Shown: positions 10,089 to 22,530 of the stretch, piece by piece
How the letters are laid out: the number at the start of each line of letters is the position of its first letter
How positions within the stretch are numbered: the first letter of the stretch is position 1
NCBI GenBank assembly: GCA_022605405.1
Contig: JABYQQ010000023.1
Span: forward strand, 248,001 to 312,000
Source: Earliella scabrosa
Lineage: Eukaryota > Basidiomycota > Agaricomycetes > Polyporales > Polyporaceae
DNA: 64,000 nt
Direction: 5' to 3'
Program-made: the position numbers and the translations under genes
Notes under the pieces: generated by a model
What the model was told of the DNA's origin: nothing
Seen by the model: the letters and a program-made list of their open reading frames with translations, nothing else
Database searches by the model: none

Positions 10089-13000
10089 TGGTGAAACGAG
10101 ACGGGGAAAATGACAGAGAATATGTCGGTGTAGGACGTGAGGTTGGTGTGGGTCGTCGTACAAGAGCAGGAGCAGTCGCGTTCCGAGCAAGGCAAGAGCG
10201 GAGCTCTCTCGCACACTGCCATGCGGTGAACAGCCCATGAATGCGTGGCGAGGCCCACGAGTCTATCGCATTGCCTGTGGAAGCATCGCGTCAACATTGA
10301 CATCGAAGCCAGAGCGCATGTTCAGGCCATGCGGCTCCGAACCCAGACTTGACGCTTGGAACTTCGTACGGCGTCCGGCGTGGATTTCGAAGCGGTTCAT
10401 GATCAAGTCGAGACCAGGCTCCGAGAGTGATCAGGGGAGGATGTCCAAATCGTATCGCCAACGTCAAGAGCTCAGTAGACAAGACATAATTTGCGCGCTA
10501 GCTATGTATAGAGATGCTCCCCCTAGGACGCTCGTCTTTCGCGGGCTCCCGTGCCTTGAGTCTACCACCTTCGGACAGCAAGAGAAGCGGGTCAAATTAG
10601 ACATACCCAACAACACGCGCGCCGCATACGGCCAAACGAAAGGCTCACGCTGAGACCACACCTTGCTCCTTCTCTACGTCCTGCAAGTCCTTCGCGAGCG
10701 ATGATGTCAAGCGCGACCCAACCTTTCGAGTAATGAGAGGCAAGCGCACTGCTGCTGCCTCACCGGTCGATATCGCACAAGGGTGGCTTGATGAGCGAAT
10801 CGGCGTCATCATGCAGGCATCAGTCGATCTACCAAGCTGTCAGGAGGAACGGAAGAGTGCAAAGGGCACGCACCATGTTCCGCAGAACACAACAGAATGT
10901 TCGGAAACGAGGGCTAGTCCTACTGTGGCAATCCGGAGAGTACGAATTGCATCCGGGCGGCGAAGCTTGCACTATGTCATATGGATAGCGGACGCGAACA
11001 GAGTGCGTGCGTTGAAGCCGAACGGAGTTGCAGTACATGAAGTGAGACCGGGCACCTCGAGTCGAACATGGTCTTCCTACATGAAATCCACGTGTGAGCA
11101 CGACGTGGATGTATCAGGAGTCGGAGGAAGGCAGACAGACCACTTATAGATTTGAAGACCGCCGAACGTACGCCGCCGTCGATGGTCCACCGAAGCACGC
11201 CCAACGAATCGCGTTAGCGACGTTCTTGAAGAATGCCTGTCAGATTGTGCGCGATTGACTGTGTGTGCGGGCAAAGGGTTTGATCAAAGGAGCTGAGGCG
11301 AGCAGCACATGCCGCTCTCGAGCATTCCACTCGTGTTGAGCCTGTCCCAGTGGCACGCGCCTCTCGTGTAGGACCCTCTCATTCGCACCCGAGCGTCCGC
11401 GAATCTTGTTCGCAGCGTCCACATGCCTTCAAGATTGCGTTGCCACGTAGTTCCGCACCGGTGCCTTCCGTCAGGCTCGTGTAGCCTCTCTCGTGCTCCA
11501 TCTCCAGCAGTGGAGAACCGACCGCCGCAGCATCCCGTAGCAGCCATCAGTATGATCCCTCAGAGGACCTCGGAACTCTGCGTTGTCGAATCTCGCCCTC
11601 TTGACCATGTTCAGCGTCGCACTGCGGGTCGACGAGCAGGAGCGTGTAGAAGCTTGGTCTGCATGCGGACTAGATGCCACCGACGTGCGGGTACGCAGGA
11701 ATGAGGTACTGTGTTCTTGCCGTCTATAAACACACCTCGCACCAAATCAGCGCACATTCTCGTGTACTACGACGGGATCATTAGACTCAACATACGTACC
11801 AACGGCTAGCTCTGGAGGCGCACCTGCTGGAACCGTCATCACAGAGGGCGTGATGGCAACGCGTTCCCGGGGTGACGGTGTTGAGAGAACTCGGATGCGG
11901 GCGTGTTAACGAGGCTCCTGGGATCCAGGAATGTTCAGCCCTCAGAGCATTTGCGGTGGTGAGCAGAGGATATGCGACAGGCGTAGAGAGAGTGCGGACG
12001 CCGACGAGCATGTCATGCTCGGGAGGTGTGCCCAAAGAAAGTCATCATGAGTTGGTCTTGCTGCGCGTCCGAGACGCGTCTTGCAATCACAGGTGTCGTT
12101 TCGCATATATCCTGCGCCTCTGCATGCGTTAAGAAAGGAGGGTTGCGATTTGGGGCTGTATAGGTGACATTGTACGAGTCCACTATGCAGCACAGGCCCT
12201 GATGCAGCAGGTACGGCCCCGGGAGACTCCAGCGTCCCATGTGCCATGTCGAGAGTGGAACGTACCTTGTTCTAACACACAAGATCCGTGCCCCGTTCTC
12301 CTCATACCAGCATATACATAGGCTCTCCGCCATAGCTGACTTGTGTGCGATCTGAACGCCGGGAAAAAGGCGAGACAAGTGAAAAACGCACTTCCGCGGC
12401 TATGTAGTAGGCTGGAGAGCGAGAGAGCAGATAGTAGACGTGGAGAAACATTAGACTGGGAGACTTCGATACCATAGAAAGGGACCCGAGCGACGCAAGG
12501 AGGAGCGATCAGGGAGAGAGAGGGAGAGAGCCTCAGAGAGCTGAGGCCTGAGGACGAGGATAGCCAAAACAGTCCGGCAGACCGGCAGCCCACCTCGGCC
12601 CGGCCCGGCCTGCGCCTTCGTTCCTGTTGGCACACACGCGCGCAATAGCTCACTCCTTCGGTCGCGAAGCCCTTGCCCTTACCTTCCATCGCGATCGCTG
12701 TCTATCGGACTGACTAATTCGCTCCCTGTCTTCTGGCTTCGTAACACGCCCCGCTACTCTCTCACTCTCTGACTGTGTCGTAGACTTGTACGCCCATTCC
12801 TTGCTGTCGTCAACTTGGTGTCGCCTCCGCCAGTCGCCGAATTCAAGTATATGGTACTCGCCTGAAATAGTCTGTCCATCCTGTTGCGGCCAGGCTCGCA
12901 TGCGCCGCGGCGCGCTCCCGCATATCCACGATGGTCCATAGTCTCGTAACCAGCCGCTATAGGCTCACAGTCTCACCCGGTCCAAAAAAGGCAGGGGAAA

Positions 13001-13292
13001 CGAGAAGACCGGGAGAGACTGGCCTATAACGTCTGGTGACTTTCGTATAGACGGGTGTGGGATAGTCACGCTCCGCGGCAAGCGCCCACCGGCCCGAGCG
13101 TTCTCCCTTGACGTCCATCGACTTTGCTGGCAACTCGGTCACTGTCAGCTCTCTCCTTGTCCATCCGCCGTGCAATGCTCGAATATATCTTCTTTACTTT
13201 GCTCTTCCTACATGGACCTGCCTGCTAGCACATCCGACACAGCAAGCACGCACGCGCAGCGCATAGAGCATTCAGCGAGACTGCTATCCTGA
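10089..13292. other. No supported gene
   Basis: About 10,090-10,400 is weakly similar to 46,800-47,220, being the upstream flank of the duplicated NLR gene. The remainder has only short open frames on both strands with no recognisable domain or consistent splice pattern. Decayed sequence is likely. Confidence 0.4.
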
Positions 13293-14027
13293 CTAGTGAT
13301 CAATCGCAGCGTAGCATACCGTCTCCGGATCCTTCAGTTTGTTCTCCTTCGCCTGGCGCGCGGTCCACGCGCATCGCAGCAGCAACTTCCAGGTGTTCGG
13401 GGCGCGCTTCTTGACCTCTTCCTTGACTGTGGCCAGCTTGATGGACAGAAGCGCTTCTGCGGAGAGCTCAGCGACAGAGGTGCGCATGTATTCTCCAACC
13501 GCGGCCATCTCCTGATCCAAGATATCCCCAGCGCGATCCAAGACAAAGTCGTCGACGGCTGCTGCTGCGCCCTTTGTCCGTATACCACGGCCGTGAGAGC
13601 GCGGAGGCTTGTGCCAGGACTTGAGCAAGCCAGGAAGCTCGAGGCTAGAGAGCAGTGCGACGCGTTCGAATTTGACAGTCTCGTCTGGTACCAGCTCCGA
13701 GACGTTGTAGCTCATAGCCCAGAGAAGCAAAGGGAGGTCGATCTTCTTGTCGCGCATATAGCCAAGAACCGCGTGAACCGTGTCGACCAGAGTCCCTCGA
13801 TCTTCATGGTAGGCCCTGTAGGACTTCGTGCGGCGATGATGAGGTGACATGCCGTCTTCACTGGCCACCCGCTCGTTCTCATGCACTGTTGGGCCGGTCG
13901 ACGCGGCTGATGAGCTGTCTGGGTGGTCAATAGGGTCAACGGAGTCGCTCGGTCGGGTGTCCGAGGCAGTAGGTGTAGTAGCCTCGGGGACAGGGCGAGG
14001 AGTGGCAGCGGACGCGTTCGCAGACAT
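13293..14027 (-). pseudogene. N-terminal fragment of a DUF6589-type agaricomycete protein
   Basis: The frame from the ATG at 14,027 (MSANASAATPRPV) holds a low-complexity lead and then a stretch typical of large agaricomycete proteins often annotated with DUF6589: LLLWAMSYNVSEL, ELPGLLKSWHKPPRS, KKRAPNTWKLLLRCAWTARQ, ENKLKDPET. Homologues continue for hundreds of residues after the equivalent of KDPET, but here a GTATGC donor is followed by nothing recognisable and the read-through frame stops at 13,293. The gene is therefore a 5' fragment. Its function is unknown; such proteins are multi-copy and tend to sit among transposons. The family link is from memory of conserved motifs and is moderate. 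Confidence 0.5.
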
Positions 14028-14218
14028 CGCGGGTGAGCGTAAGTCAAGTCTTTCATTGCTGTAGCTGGCACGATGAGCTGAGTGCGCCCGCTGTATAGTA
14101 CATGGAGGACTCGAAGCGCATTCAATCGCGCGAACGAGGGCAGCAGATGCGGACACGTGTCCGTGACGTCCGTGACGACCGTGACTATCCACTACCCGCC
14201 TATACGAATTTCACCAGA

Positions 14219-14281
14219 CGATTAGGGCCCGTCTCTTCCTTGTCTCGTTTCTCGTTGCCTCTTTTGGACGGGCCCTAATCG
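14219..14281. repeat. Perfect 15 bp inverted repeat
   Basis: CGATTAGGGCCCGTC at 14,219-14,233 is exactly mirrored at 14,267-14,281 with a 33 bp pyrimidine-rich spacer. It could be the stem of a very short element or a transcript hairpin. No flanking direct repeat was seen. Confidence 0.6.
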
Positions 14282-14472
14282 GCTGGGTACGAGACTAGAT
14301 GGTCCAGGCGGCCACCCGGTTGCAGTTCGGATCTCCGCAGGATCTCTGACTTGGGAGCAGATTAAGCTTAAGGCGAAGGAGGACGCGCATACTGTAGTAG
14401 GTGGGGAAGAGCGGTTGAGGTGATGTCGCGCGATTAGGCCTCAGGTGTGTGTTTTTCCCTTGTCGCTGCACA

Positions 14473-14742
14473 TACTGTACCATTTCGACCAATTCAACCT
14501 AGCCTGTGACCCGTGACAGCTCGATTTTGGTGGACGGATTCGACCACCGGCCGGATGACCGTGACGTCGGCCGACATTTCGACCAAATGGGGGCGCGCGA
14601 TAGCGCGCCGCTCCCCGAAGAGGTAAGCGCCCGGAGGGGCCATTCGACCGCCATCAATGTGACCGGTGACACGCGGCCAAAATTCGACCAAACAGCCACG
14701 CGGTGACGCGTGACTGGTCGAATTGGTCGAAATGGTACAGTA
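14473..14742. mobile_element. Miniature inverted-repeat element with TA target site
   Basis: A 270 bp unit bounded by perfect 23 bp inverted repeats (14,473-14,495 and 14,720-14,742) beginning TACTGTACCATTTCG. If the outer TA is the target duplication, the ends are CTGTACCATTTCG, as expected of a Tc1/mariner-type non-autonomous element. The interior repeats TTCGACC several times (near 14,548, 14,578, 14,648 and 14,685), which could be transposase-binding sites. It has no coding capacity. Confidence 0.75.
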
Positions 14743-17279
14743 CCTCCCCTGACTACGCGTGTCAGCTGCACAAACAGACAGGACTCCACCACATCCCTGA
14801 CGCTTCAAATCGTCAAGGATGTTGCGTTCGCTTCCCGGATGATGTCGCTGCCAAGGTGGATATGGAACCTCATGCAACTACGACCCACACCGTCCGTGCG
14901 TAGCTCGTTCTCTCGACGTACCGTGCTGAGATTTGTGTTGTCAGTCACCCCGAGCTCTGATCTGGACGGGGTGCCTCGTCGTGACCGTGTTGAAGAATAC
15001 ATGTCCTTTTCTGTCATCGACTCGTTCGATACAAGAGCAAAGGTGGATGGGAGTCAGACGTGACAATGTTGCAGGTATATCCGGTTGACTCCGTCCTACC
15101 CTCGCCTACCTTGCCTATACCCGCCTGCGCGCTCTCGTCGACCTACTCGTCTATCGGGCAGATGGCCGACAGCGCACACGGCCCACGGACTGGCCATCGC
15201 ACCCACACGCCAACCCCGATCGAGGAGAACGACGGCGGGCAAGGCTGATCATGTTAGCGTGGATGTGCACCACGCTCGTGATTCCTATCCGGCTCTGGCA
15301 CAGAACGTGAGAGGGGCGGTCGTAGATGCGGGCCTGGCTCGTTGATTGGCTGCTGCGCCAGACTGCTGCTCTGCCACGTCGTCGTCGGTGTTTGTGCCCG
15401 GCGTGCTTCGCGAGCGGTGTCGCGAACGGAAGATAACGGGATAAGAACATTCCCGTTACTGTTACCTGCAGCCCACTACGGATTCACGCAAAGTTGCGCA
15501 AAAACGTGGAACTGCGCCGGCCGGGCGCAAAAGCATCGCAAGATCATCCTCGCTGGCCGTTGGATGGCACCCTCGTCCCCGCTCGCTCGCAGGCATCATT
15601 TCACCGTGAAGACCATACCCCTTTCCCTCTCCGATTTCATATCGCGCTCCGCCCATTCGCCAATTATGGCCGTCCTCTCAACCCTCAAGTTTGTCCGAAC
15701 ATCGACCGTGATCTCCTCATCAGCGCATCAACCTCCTTCTCCCCAGACCCCCTCTATCGATATGGGTCGCTATCTCGACTGCCCTCCTGTTCCGCTCTAC
15801 AGCGCTCTTCATTGTTCAAGCATCACCTCCTCGCGCGTCCTCATCGCGTCAATACCCGTTCCTTTGCGCTGCACGACACTGCTCTCGACCGACGCGGCCC
15901 GCCCATCCCATATGTCCGCAATAGGTCGGATCGTCAACTCAGAACCTCAATCGCGACCACAAATATCGTACTTTTGGACGCAGATCTCGCCGCCACCGCG
16001 TTGAATGGGCGATGATCAGATAGGCTCGCTGAACTCGCTCCGCGCGTGGCATCGCTCGTGCGGATGTCTATGTCGATGTTCTCGTCTTCGGAGACGAGCG
16101 CATGCAGGCTTGTCTCGCGCGTCAGGCCGATAGTGCTCTACATCGCGCCATACCTCCACAGTACTAGTCTTCCATCTCCCCACGGCACCAGGCTGTACTT
16201 TCGAATCTATAGTGACCTGCGCAGTCAAACCCTAACCCAATCCTTCGCGACATCTCCATGCGCGCTACTACGACCTTGCTCACGCGCTTGCTCTCACTAT
16301 CCAGGCCGCTCTCTCCATGTCTTCGCGTCCCATGCGTTCATCCGCGCGTATTCCTCGCTCTATTGTCGCGCTTCACAAGATGCCGCCGATGGCATTTACA
16401 CAGTGGCCAACATCGACTCGAAAACCGCGAACACGTCTTGCAATGCGCCGAACGAGGGGTTCTCGTCAGACCGCGACCGGTCTCGCTGGCTGCTCGTGCC
16501 CTCGGACCTCGGACGATTCAAGACTGCGTTGGCCCCATCGCTTACCAATGCAGGTGTCACGAGTCGAAACGCCATGAAGCATGCACATGCGATGCGGCGG
16601 AGGTGCCTTCCTCGTGCCAGGTACGACTCACTCAGTATCCGTATCCACTCGCATCTCGACTAATTAGTGCTCGTGTTCCTCGCTTGATGACTACACAATC
16701 CACGCTTATGCGCCTGTCATGGCCTTTCGCGGGTAGCGTTAGGTGCCGGAAAGAGGGATTACTGGGTAAGAGCCCTCGTGCTTTACATCCTGTATGGGTA
16801 TGCTGACACCAGGTTCTCCGTTCATCAGTCGGGCTACATGTTCGCATCGACGGTTGAGCTCGCGCTTATTGCACGACCGGGGCACGACCGCCACGACGCG
16901 TCAGTGACCACTCCTCGGACAGCGCAACCGGACCTCTTCACCACCTCCAGCCTACCATGAATCGACGTGTCAGGTCAGACGTCAGCGAGCGGACGCACGT
17001 CAGGGAACCGACATGGCCGTCCGCGTCATAGCTCGAAGTCGTACTCGGCTCTAGGACCTGAATGCGACCGGGCGATTGTCGACGCGAGTGTGGCCATCTG
17101 CATCCATCTAGTACTGAGCTCGCTCAGAGTTTACTCAACGTAACTCGCGCGGTGGGCCCGGGGATGAGAGATGCCAGGGAACGTGAGCGTATCAGGGCGG
17201 AACGATCCGGATACTTATCCTAAGGCACGTGGTCCTGCCTCTCTGCGCATGTGCCTCAAGCGACGAGGGTTCGAATGTC
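14743..17279. other. No supported gene
   Basis: Open frames overlap on both strands without recognisable domains. Two copies of the dispersed GGGGCGATCGTCGAC-type motif fall here, near 15,309 and 17,065. The sequence resembles decayed repeats found again at 39.0-39.5 kb. Confidence 0.35.
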
Positions 17280-19763
17280 TTCAGCCCCTACGGAACTTGC
17301 TCGAAACACAAGATTCTCGTACGGAACACACAGAGTCGCACGCGCACGAGGTGAGACGCAGGACGAGCAGGCTGCCTCCGACGTGCGCCCGCCGCTCGTA
17401 CACCTTCTCCCGCCTTCTCTCTCGCGCTGTCCGCAATCAGGGACCTTCGCGAGCGGACGACGGAAATCCCATATGAACCATCCACGCCGCCTACAACCCA
17501 GGGGGCACATGCATGTCAACGATTGCGTGGAACCCCCGCTCAGGCGTCCTAAGTCTCCCTGACGGACTTGCTCCGCGCGCGAAGTCGCCCTCAAGTTTCC
17601 ATTCTCCATCCATTCAGATCCGCGCACAACTATCCCGCACGCGTCGAGCCCTGCGCCCTTCGTTGCATCCACGCTGCTTTCCACGCTCCAAGTTGCGTAA
17701 TCTTCTCAACAGGAGCTCGCTTATGGTGCGCTATTTGCGTCTATTCCAACTCGCACTAGTTTATGTTCTCGCGCCCGTCTAGCAGTGGCCACTTACTCAC
17801 ATGCCACCGCGTCTGCGTCTCGACCTCAAGCACGAGCCCAAACTCTCAATAATCCGCATCGCACCCACTACTCCCCTTCCCGGACATCATCGCCCATCTC
17901 GCGGGTGGACTATCGTCGCCAGAATATCTTTTCCCTTCCCTCAGTTCCGACAAATGTCGCACAGCGTCGCATTCGAGGGTACGCTCCCGGTCAGTCTCAG
18001 CGAGGTCCTCTCTCCCCATGCGACCTCCACGGTTCAAATCCCGTGCAGCATCCAGGTGTCCCTCCCCCTCTATACATCAACAACCGATCGTGACTCGTTG
18101 AGACCAGGTACGACCCGCGCTCAGCTGCAGTCCTGACGTATGCTGATACTCCCTTGTTCGGCAGACCCATAGCGTCGGTCCGGTGTTCGGCTTGGACCTA
18201 CTGCGTCAAGGCGTCCGTCCGTCGAAACCTCAGCGGGTGCAATGCTCGTCCGCGTGTCCATCGGCAACGGCCCTCGAGCACTAGCTGCGGCGCATCTCCT
18301 AGCCTGGTGAGATCGAAGAGTATTGCGCAGAGGTGCGCATCATCGTTTTCATCGCGCTCCAGCGTTGGCTGATAACACGCCCCTAGACACAGAGAGTGTC
18401 TCCCAGTCCTGCGCGCGTGGTCCGATTCGGAGGGTTCGAAGAGTGCCGGATGACCGTACGAGCATACGAGGGTGTATGCAGATGAACGCATTGTCCGGGT
18501 TCCCCTTCGCATGGTGCTGCATGCGAGCTGTCCACGCACAAGCATGAGCTCCGGTACGCGAAGCAAGGACAGCACACGCGCACCACGAACATCATGTCCG
18601 CTGTACGTCGGCGACGTCATCAGGGATCCCGCAAGACCTCGACTCGACTCACTCGGTCCTCGCCGCTCAGGGCGAAGTCTGAAGAGCTGGCGTGCGCATG
18701 GATGACCTCCTCCTCGCAAGTTCGACTTGGTCTTCCCATCGTCGACCCTCAACGAGGAGGTTGGCCGTCGCTAGGTAGAGCTCCAGCTCCAAGGGCTGGA
18801 GAAGATGGCGATTGCATACCGTGGCCCGCGCCGTAAGCTCCAAATGCGTACGCGGGTGTGTTCTTCCACTCGAACGGCCGCACTGCGACTGTTACCAATC
18901 CCATCGGCATTCTGTCCTACAGGCCTCAAGTCATCAGCTGAACGAAGGCCTTTGGGGTGGCGCTGGGCTCAAGAGTCTGCGCCCCCCGTGCACACGCCAC
19001 TTGCCCAATCCCACTCGTGCCCTTTCGTAGTGTTGACCGCGGACCGCACAGACTACGGCGCGTTCTGCAGGCCAGGACCGTCGAGGACACGTCTGCACGT
19101 CTACACCGACTTCGCTCAGGGAGCCGCGTGTGGGTCCAGTGGAGGCCGCGGGGGAGCGATCGTCGATGGGACTACTGAGTGCGCGGGCGCAGTCCTCTCT
19201 GTGCGGTACGCTCGCTTGCACGCTCTCTCATACGCCTACATGCGGCTGAGCAGACCGCGGACAGCACAGATCGCTGCGGGCGACCGCGACGGACTGCAGG
19301 CCGTTGTATCCGGATTCGCCGCAGCGGATCGTGGCCGTTGTGTTCACAGCGCGAGGACGCGCGACCGCGGAGACTTCTCCATGTCCACACTCGGGTTCTG
19401 TTCGGCTCCAGAGCAGCGCGCGAGGGCACGATTGTCGATGCGAGGCTCCTGCCGATGGTCCGCGTTATTCTCGCCGGTCGTCGTCGGTGCGTGCGTCGGG
19501 CGTGTGTCGCGGGCGGTCTCGCGAGCGTTCTCGCGAGCAGAGGACAACGTAGCGGACCGTCCTCGTCCCCTGCAGCTAGCTCTAGGCGCCCGGATGCACG
19601 TCGGAGAAGACATCAGTGCCGCCGTCGGTTGGAGCTACGTCCACCTCTACGTCGAGCGCAGATCGCTGATCAGAAGAACTCGTCACTGCGACTCGGAATC
19701 GGGCCGTCGACGCGTATTCTAGCGAGCGGCGGGCTGGAGCGGTCTGTTGTATGCGCGACGACT
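17280..19763. repeat. Duplicated block R, copy 1, left half
   Basis: This block matches 49,375-51,980 in direct orientation with moderate divergence. Shared landmarks include GTGGAGGCCGCGGGGGAGCG (19,139 and 51,281) and GGTGCTGCATGCGAG (near 18,509 and 50,595). No coding gene is recognisable in either copy. The block continues at 33,944, on the other side of the 14.2 kb insertion. Confidence 0.7.
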
Positions 19764-19769
19764 CTACTG

Positions 19770-19927
19770 TATGGCGCGCCGTCTGTCGATTTATTCCGGC
19801 GCTCACGCACTTACTCGTCGCACTGCCACACTTACCTGTCATTAGTCTGCCTCACTAGTAATGACAGTGCGCGCACACATTTTCGACTTGCGCGCACACA
19901 CATATTTCTGGCACGGCGCACACATGT
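19770..19927 (+). repeat. Left terminal inverted repeat of the 14.2 kb element
   Basis: Starts TATGGCGCGCCG and contains GTCGATTTATTCCGGCGCTC, CTGTCATTAGTCTGCC and ATTTCTGGCA, all found in the same order on the other strand at the right end. The inner part is rich in GCGCACACA steps that continue to about 19,980 and may be subterminal protein-binding repeats. Confidence 0.85.
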
Positions 19928-20501
19928 AAGTTGGAGTGTGTGCGACACTCACAGACTTATGGGCACACACATGTCACAAATACTCATGCATCTCTGTTCT
20001 AGTATATTTGTGCTGTATCAGTAAAACATGATCAAATGACATACATTTGTACTGAATCTTGCTCTGTACGATGGTGGCCCTCAGTATTGCAGATAGGACA
20101 TCACTAGTAGAGATGTTTCACTGCTGCAGCAAAGCAATAACGGGGAGGATGATCATGACATTATCACTGAGTCTACCATAGAGTCTCAATATAGTGCAAG
20201 GACGTGGACGTCTGACTCGGACCAGCTGTGCTATCTAACATGGGTATCTAGAAACCAGCAACATTGGACAGATAAACGTCAGAGAGCGCATTATCGTTAA
20301 GGGGGACACTATATGAGACTCTGAGTATCATAGAGACCGTAACTCAGCAGAGACGTGGGATAACGTGGTCATGAACATGGGTAGTGGGTATGATGAGACG
20401 TGTAGAGACCGTGGATACATCAGATGAGATGTTATAAGAAGATAGTGCTTGAATGGACACAGCAACAGAGGAGATATTATGCAGCATCACGTACCACTGC
20501 T
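19928..20501. other. Element interior without a gene
   Basis: AT-richer sequence between the left terminal repeat and the first gene. It has CACACA/TGTGTG steps up to about 19,980 and no open frame of note. It should contain the 3' untranslated region of the gene ending at 20,502. Confidence 0.5.
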
Positions 20502-22293
20502 TCAGTTGTTGGTCTCCTCGTCCTTCATCGTCACCTTATAGGGATCATCTTCGGGGTCCAGGGCAGGGGGATGAGGAAGCCCCATGGTCTGGCCCTTCCG
20601 CCACTCCGCCATCCACTCAGAGGGAGACTTGATAGACTTTGGAGAGGCGGCAGGAGACCAGGGGGCGTTGTCAGAGAAGGCGGCATGGTCAGGAGTAGAG
20701 CGCGAGGGATTTCCCCCAATGCTGGCATGGCTGAGATCCTCCTCTGCCGGACCATCACTGTTGGGAACAAGAACAACAGGTGGCGTTGGGGTACGCTCTG
20801 GAATGAGGTATGAGCAATGCTACTTGAGATTAGACAAACTGGACCGTACCTTGAGGAGTTGGTAGTCCTCTGAGACGTTTAGTCTTGCGAGTCTCTTTCA
20901 CATTGTGGCTGGATCCAGATCCTCCAGGCAATGATGCAGGAGAGGGAGAACGAACCCGCTTCTTTCCTACCAGACGGGCAGACATCCGGCGAGGCTGGGT
21001 AGAGGGCGGTGGGGGTGACGGACTAGGGCTAGGAATTTGCAGAAACCCACTGCTAGTCGTGGTCGTTGGTGGTGGAGGAGGAATGGATGGAGGTGGAGGA
21101 GGTGGGAGGGGCTCAAAGGATGAGGACTCAGCGTCTGAGCTGTAAGCAGCGACCGCCTTTCCCTTGCCCTTGTTCTTTGGAACAGCTTCGCTCTCGTTCT
21201 CCTCAACATCGTCCTGACTGTCGTTCTCGTACTCCTCTATATCTCCATCACGTACATGCTGAAGAGCAGCAGATAGATCAAGATAGATCTTGGAGGGGAT
21301 GGGGTTCTTCGTCGCTACAATTGATGGATCAGCAGAACGAATCCACCGCAGAGGTTGTTGCTTACCAAAATACAGAGTTGAAAGATCGCTGTTGCGAGCA
21401 CGAGCCGGATGGATGTAACGAGTGACAATGGAGCCGTTGTACCCCTCAGTTGGCTGCACAACCAGAAGGCTATTCCTTGTGCGCTTAAGAAGCGCCCAGT
21501 GGAGATCGGAGCAGCCCTCGAGGCCTTGATGAGCCCCATAACGTAAGTCGAGATACTCAAAGAGCACTGGATAGAGTGAGCGAAGGTAGTTGTCGATCTC
21601 TGTGAGGGTCCACTGGGAGTCGATCTGAAGTTGGACATCGTTCTTCGTGAGTCGCACCAGACCAATGACTTGAAGAAGGTTGAGCGTTCTCTCGTCAGGC
21701 ACAAGCGTGTCATAGAGCTCAAGCAGGAAGTTCCCCTGCTTGGAGACCTGTATCGTATCATAACAATGATCAACCCTAGTGTATCATGGTAATTGATAAA
21801 GAAAGTTACGCACCACAGTCTCGTAGCACCCCACAGGGCTCATCACAATGTTCCCAATGGCAGTCAAAGCATGGGTGGTGCCGGAAGAGGATGTGTTCCG
21901 AGGGGGCTTCTTAGAGCTTGAAGAGGATGATGATGCCTGGCCACGGATGCTGGTAGTGCGACGAGGGTGAAAGGACAATAAGGAAGAGGAGGGACCGGAA
22001 GTACGGGAAGAAGACGATGATGCAGACCGAGAGGTGGATGCCTTGCCTGGACGGAAGCCCGAGACTGCCTCTTGGCGCGCAGTGACCTGGGTGCCAACAC
22101 TTCCGTATGTGGCGAGGATCTCGTCAAAGCTCTGCGCCGATGTCTTGTCCTTGGACGGATAGTGAAGCTGAGCGAGATGTCCACACTTTTTGCATTTCTT
22201 CTTGTGCTGTTCGAGTCCATCGCAGTCGCAAGGTTGACCATCGGCTTCTTTGAATGCGTGACAAGGTTGTTGGTCGCCTTCGCTGTTCTTCAT
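20502..22293 (-). CDS. Element protein with N-terminal Cys/His cluster, unknown function
   Basis: Three exons (22,293-21,814; 21,747-20,850; 20,797-20,502) with 66 and 52 bp introns join in frame to 557 residues. Residues 11-44 hold a cluster CHAF...CDC...CKKCGHLAQLHY that could bind zinc. A Ser-rich linker leads to a globular region (FLLELYDTLVPDERTLNLLQ, ..WTLTEIDNYLRSLYPVLFEYLDL). The C-terminal third is Pro/Ser-rich with basic patches (KKRVRSPSP, TRKTKRLRG) and ends in an acidic tail. The basic patches suggest a nuclear protein. I do not recognise the family. It lies 237 bp downstream of the integrase gene on the same strand, so it may work with it, for example as an accessory DNA-binding factor. 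That role is inference from position. Confidence 0.75.
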
Positions 22294-22530
22294 CTTCGGG
22301 TGAAACTGGGGGAGCGAATGTCTAAAGGAGCGAGAAAGGTGGAAGTCTGAAAGAATGAGAATGAAAGTTGATAGATGTGCTGGCAGAGTGTCCTTGCCGT
22401 TCAGTCCTCTCCAACACCACGTTGTAAGTCGGATAAAGCTGATTTGTCAGCTGATTTGCTTCTGTGACAAAGGTGAAGATGGAATGAAGACGGTACACAG
22501 AAACATAGATGGATACAAATATGAGACAGT

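Noticed and set aside
18020..18060. tRNA-like T-arm (CACGGTTCAAATCCCGTG)
   Set aside because: The stem pairs only with an 8 nt loop, no acceptor, D or anticodon arms are found around it, and the duplicate at 50.1 kb does not keep it.
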